A stretch of DNA of 7,073 nt. It comes from Spirochaeta sp. GTDB lineage: Bacteria > Spirochaetota > Spirochaetia > UBA9216. Location: the NCBI GenBank assembly GCA_003454605.1, contig DMKD01000063.1, positions 1 to 7,073 on the forward strand. Direction: 5' to 3'. Each line of letters opens with the position of its first letter. Position 1 is the first letter of the stretch. This document shows, in pieces, positions 5,583-7,073 of this stretch. The translations under genes and the position numbers were made by a program. A model generated the notes under the pieces. The model ran no database searches and was not told the DNA's origin. It was given only the letters and a program-made list of their open reading frames with translations.

Positions 5583-7073
5583 TTATTTCATCCATTCATC
5601 GATAAGATTCTGCTGTCTGATGTAATGATAACGGACAAACTCATTCAAATATGACATAGCCTGCTCGGCACTCAGATATGTCGGCAGTCCGCCCGAATCC
5701 ATGACCTCTATCATTCTTCCGAAAATATTATCACCTCCGCCCGTCGCGGTTAGTGATACGACCATTGGTTTATCTGATGCCGCGGCTATTTTTGCGAGAC
5801 GAGCACCGAGGTTGCCCTCATAGCTGTCGACCTCATCGTCTGTGGTATGTATCATCCCTGCATGGGGTACAATTGATACACAGACCGCGTCGACCTCGGG
5901 AGCATCGAGCATGAGTTCAACCGAACGGGCAAAGATTTCATCATCTACCATCGGGGTGAGATCGAGCAGCGGCTCGACAGTGACAAAGGACGGAAGGGCT
6001 TCGGCGAGCATAGAGGAAGTTTTCCCGGACAGCTCGGCCAGTTCAAGCTCTTTTAAATTATCCGCCGCGTTTGCCTTCTCATAACCTGCATTCGTGACAA
6101 CAGCAGTTTGTCTGCCGCCTACTTTCTTACCATGCAGCATTGCGAATATCTTCAGACAGCCCAGGTGGTCAGCCATGGTGTCGGCAACTACCAGCCCCGC
6201 CTGCTTCATGGCGGCACGCGCAACAGCGTACTCGCCGGCCATACTGGCAGTGTGCGACTGGGTAGCCATTTGCCCGGCAGCTGTCCTGCCCGCTTTGTAG
6301 ATGACAATCGGGATTCGGCTTCGCCTGGTAATCTCAAAGAAGCGGCGGCCGGCTCCCGGTTTGAATCCTTCGATATAGATGCCGATTGCCTTTATGCCAC
6401 TTTCATCCTGAAAATACTCGACAAGATCGCCGGGATCCACATCAAGCTGATTGCCGTAACTGACCGCGACTTTAGGGCATACCGAATCCTTAAGATTTGT
6501 AAGTTCGACAAGACCCAGCGCTCCGCTCTGACTGAACAGAGCGATATTTTTTTCACGCTCGAGATCAAGTTTAAACTTGGTCTCGGGAATGAAAAAGGTG
6601 TTCAGCCCCTTCGCAGGCTCTTCATCGGCATAGAGAATACCAAGACAGTTCGGTCCCATGACCCTGATTCCCGCATCAGCCGCAATTTCAGCTATCTGAT
6701 CTTCAAGGTCTGAGCGGCCGGATTCAGTGAATCCCCCCGGTATAAGCAGCAGGTTTTTACATCCCAGCCCAGCAGCCTCTTTTACAACGGCAAGGCTGGC
6801 TTCAGCCGGAACAGTAACAATGACAAGCTCGGGAACTGCCGGCAGTGAGCTCAGATTATTGTAGAGTTTAACCTCGAAATCTGCAATGTCGACATTGCCG
6901 CCTTTCGGGTTCACACAGAACAGATCGTCACGCCCTATCTTCAGCATATTTGCAGCAATCACTGTGCCCGGACTATTCGGATCTGACCTGCTGACACCTA
7001 CGACCGCCACCCCCGAGGGGTGGAAGAATGACGTTAGGCTCTGCTTATCCGGCCGTACACTTGTATAACAGCC
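5583..7073 (-). CDS. ADP-forming acyl-CoA synthetase (acetate-CoA ligase type), alpha-type subunit, partial at 5' end
   Basis: Counted from the window edge, 496 residues are present. FFHPSGVAVVGVSRSD (16-31) opens the CoA-binding Rossmann domain, which contains GPNCLG (140-145). The succinyl-CoA-ligase-like domain follows with SQSGALG (181-187) and SYGNQLDVDPGD. SHTASMAGE then carries the expected phosphohistidine His274 (codon 6254-6252). A ligase-CoA domain with TNAGYEKANAADNL (327-340) runs towards the end. The enzyme class converts acyl-CoA, ADP and phosphate to acid, CoA and ATP, or the reverse. There is no ATP-grasp beta domain after the alpha part, so that subunit should be a separate gene, unless it is fused upstream outside the window. 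The GTG at 7010 is a possible start but lacks a ribosome site and lies inside a stem-loop. The conserved FFxPxxVAVVG start of the domain is open to the edge, so the true start is probably beyond 7073. It is the first visible gene of the leftward three-gene unit. Confidence 0.88.
   Translation of the reverse strand, partial: GCYTSVRPDKQSLTSFFHPSGVAVVGVSRSDPNSPGTVIAANMLKIGRDDLFCVNPKGGNVDIADFEVKLYNNLSSLPAVPELVIVTVPAEASLAVVKEAAGLGCKNLLLIPGGFTESGRSDLEDQIAEIAADAGIRVMGPNCLGILYADEEPAKGLNTFFIPETKFKLDLEREKNIALFSQSGALGLVELTNLKDSVCPKVAVSYGNQLDVDPGDLVEYFQDESGIKAIGIYIEGFKPGAGRRFFEITRRSRIPIVIYKAGRTAAGQMATQSHTASMAGEYAVARAAMKQAGLVVADTMADHLGCLKIFAMLHGKKVGGRQTAVVTNAGYEKANAADNLKELELAELSGKTSSMLAEALPSFVTVEPLLDLTPMVDDEIFARSVELMLDAPEVDAVCVSIVPHAGMIHTTDDEVDSYEGNLGARLAKIAAASDKPMVVSLTATGGGDNIFGRMIEVMDSGGLPTYLSAEQAMSYLNEFVRYHYIRQQNLIDEWMK
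7007..7023. repeat. Perfect GC-rich 7-bp inverted repeat near the 5' end of the CoA ligase coding region
   Basis: CCACCCC (7007-7013) and GGGGTGG (7017-7023) flank a three-base loop. The stem would include the candidate GTG start at 7010-7008, which argues against initiation there. It has no T-run, so it is not a terminator. Confidence 0.5.

Noticed and set aside
6108..6713. Plus-strand open frame of 201 codons
   Set aside because: It is antisense to the CoA ligase, whose conserved motifs (SHTASMAG, SQSGALG, GPNCLG) lie on the minus strand here; the plus-strand product shows no recognisable domain.

Overview
The window is about 7.1 kb of ordinary-looking bacterial chromosome with five genes, two of them cut by the window edges. 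No RNA genes, insertion sequences, CRISPR arrays, phage genes or attachment sites were seen. The taxon cannot be fixed from the sequence. Two genes appear to use non-ATG starts behind strong GGAGG-type ribosome sites, base composition is moderate, and the gene set is a membrane Cache-like sensor, an SCP2 protein, a DUF819 transporter and an ADP-forming acyl-CoA ligase subunit. A free-living anaerobe such as a spirochaete or a Desulfo-type bacterium would fit, but this is a guess.

Layout. Bases 1-1439 (minus) carry most of a membrane sensor gene that runs off the left edge: an N-terminal membrane segment, a large Cache-like outer domain, a second membrane segment, then a Schlafen AlbA_2-type domain in the cytoplasm. 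Bases 1440-1595 form a compact divergent control region. It has two overlapping back-to-back sigma70-like promoters, a 25-bp dyad, and a small hairpin that covers the ribosome site of the rightward gene. Bases 1596-3630 (plus) are a two-gene unit: a protein with two SCP2-like lipid-binding repeats, then a class-III PLP aminotransferase related to, but different from, glutamate-1-semialdehyde aminomutase. Bases 7073-3620 (minus) are a three-gene unit read leftward: an ADP-forming acyl-CoA synthetase alpha-type subunit (5' end outside the window), a classical short-chain dehydrogenase and a DUF819 membrane transporter. The plus and minus units converge and their last 11 bases overlap.

How the genes may work together (inference). 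The minus unit couples acyl-CoA/acid interconversion, a keto/hydroxy redox step and membrane transport, as expected for uptake or release and breakdown of an organic acid. The plus unit pairs a lipid-carrier fold with an aminotransferase, suggesting a hydrophobic or carrier-held amine/carbonyl substrate. The sensor shares its control region with the SCP2-aminotransferase unit, so the two may be oppositely regulated. The most unusual items are the sensor-AlbA_2 architecture, its probable ATC start codon, and the mutually exclusive promoter pair with its adjacent dyad.
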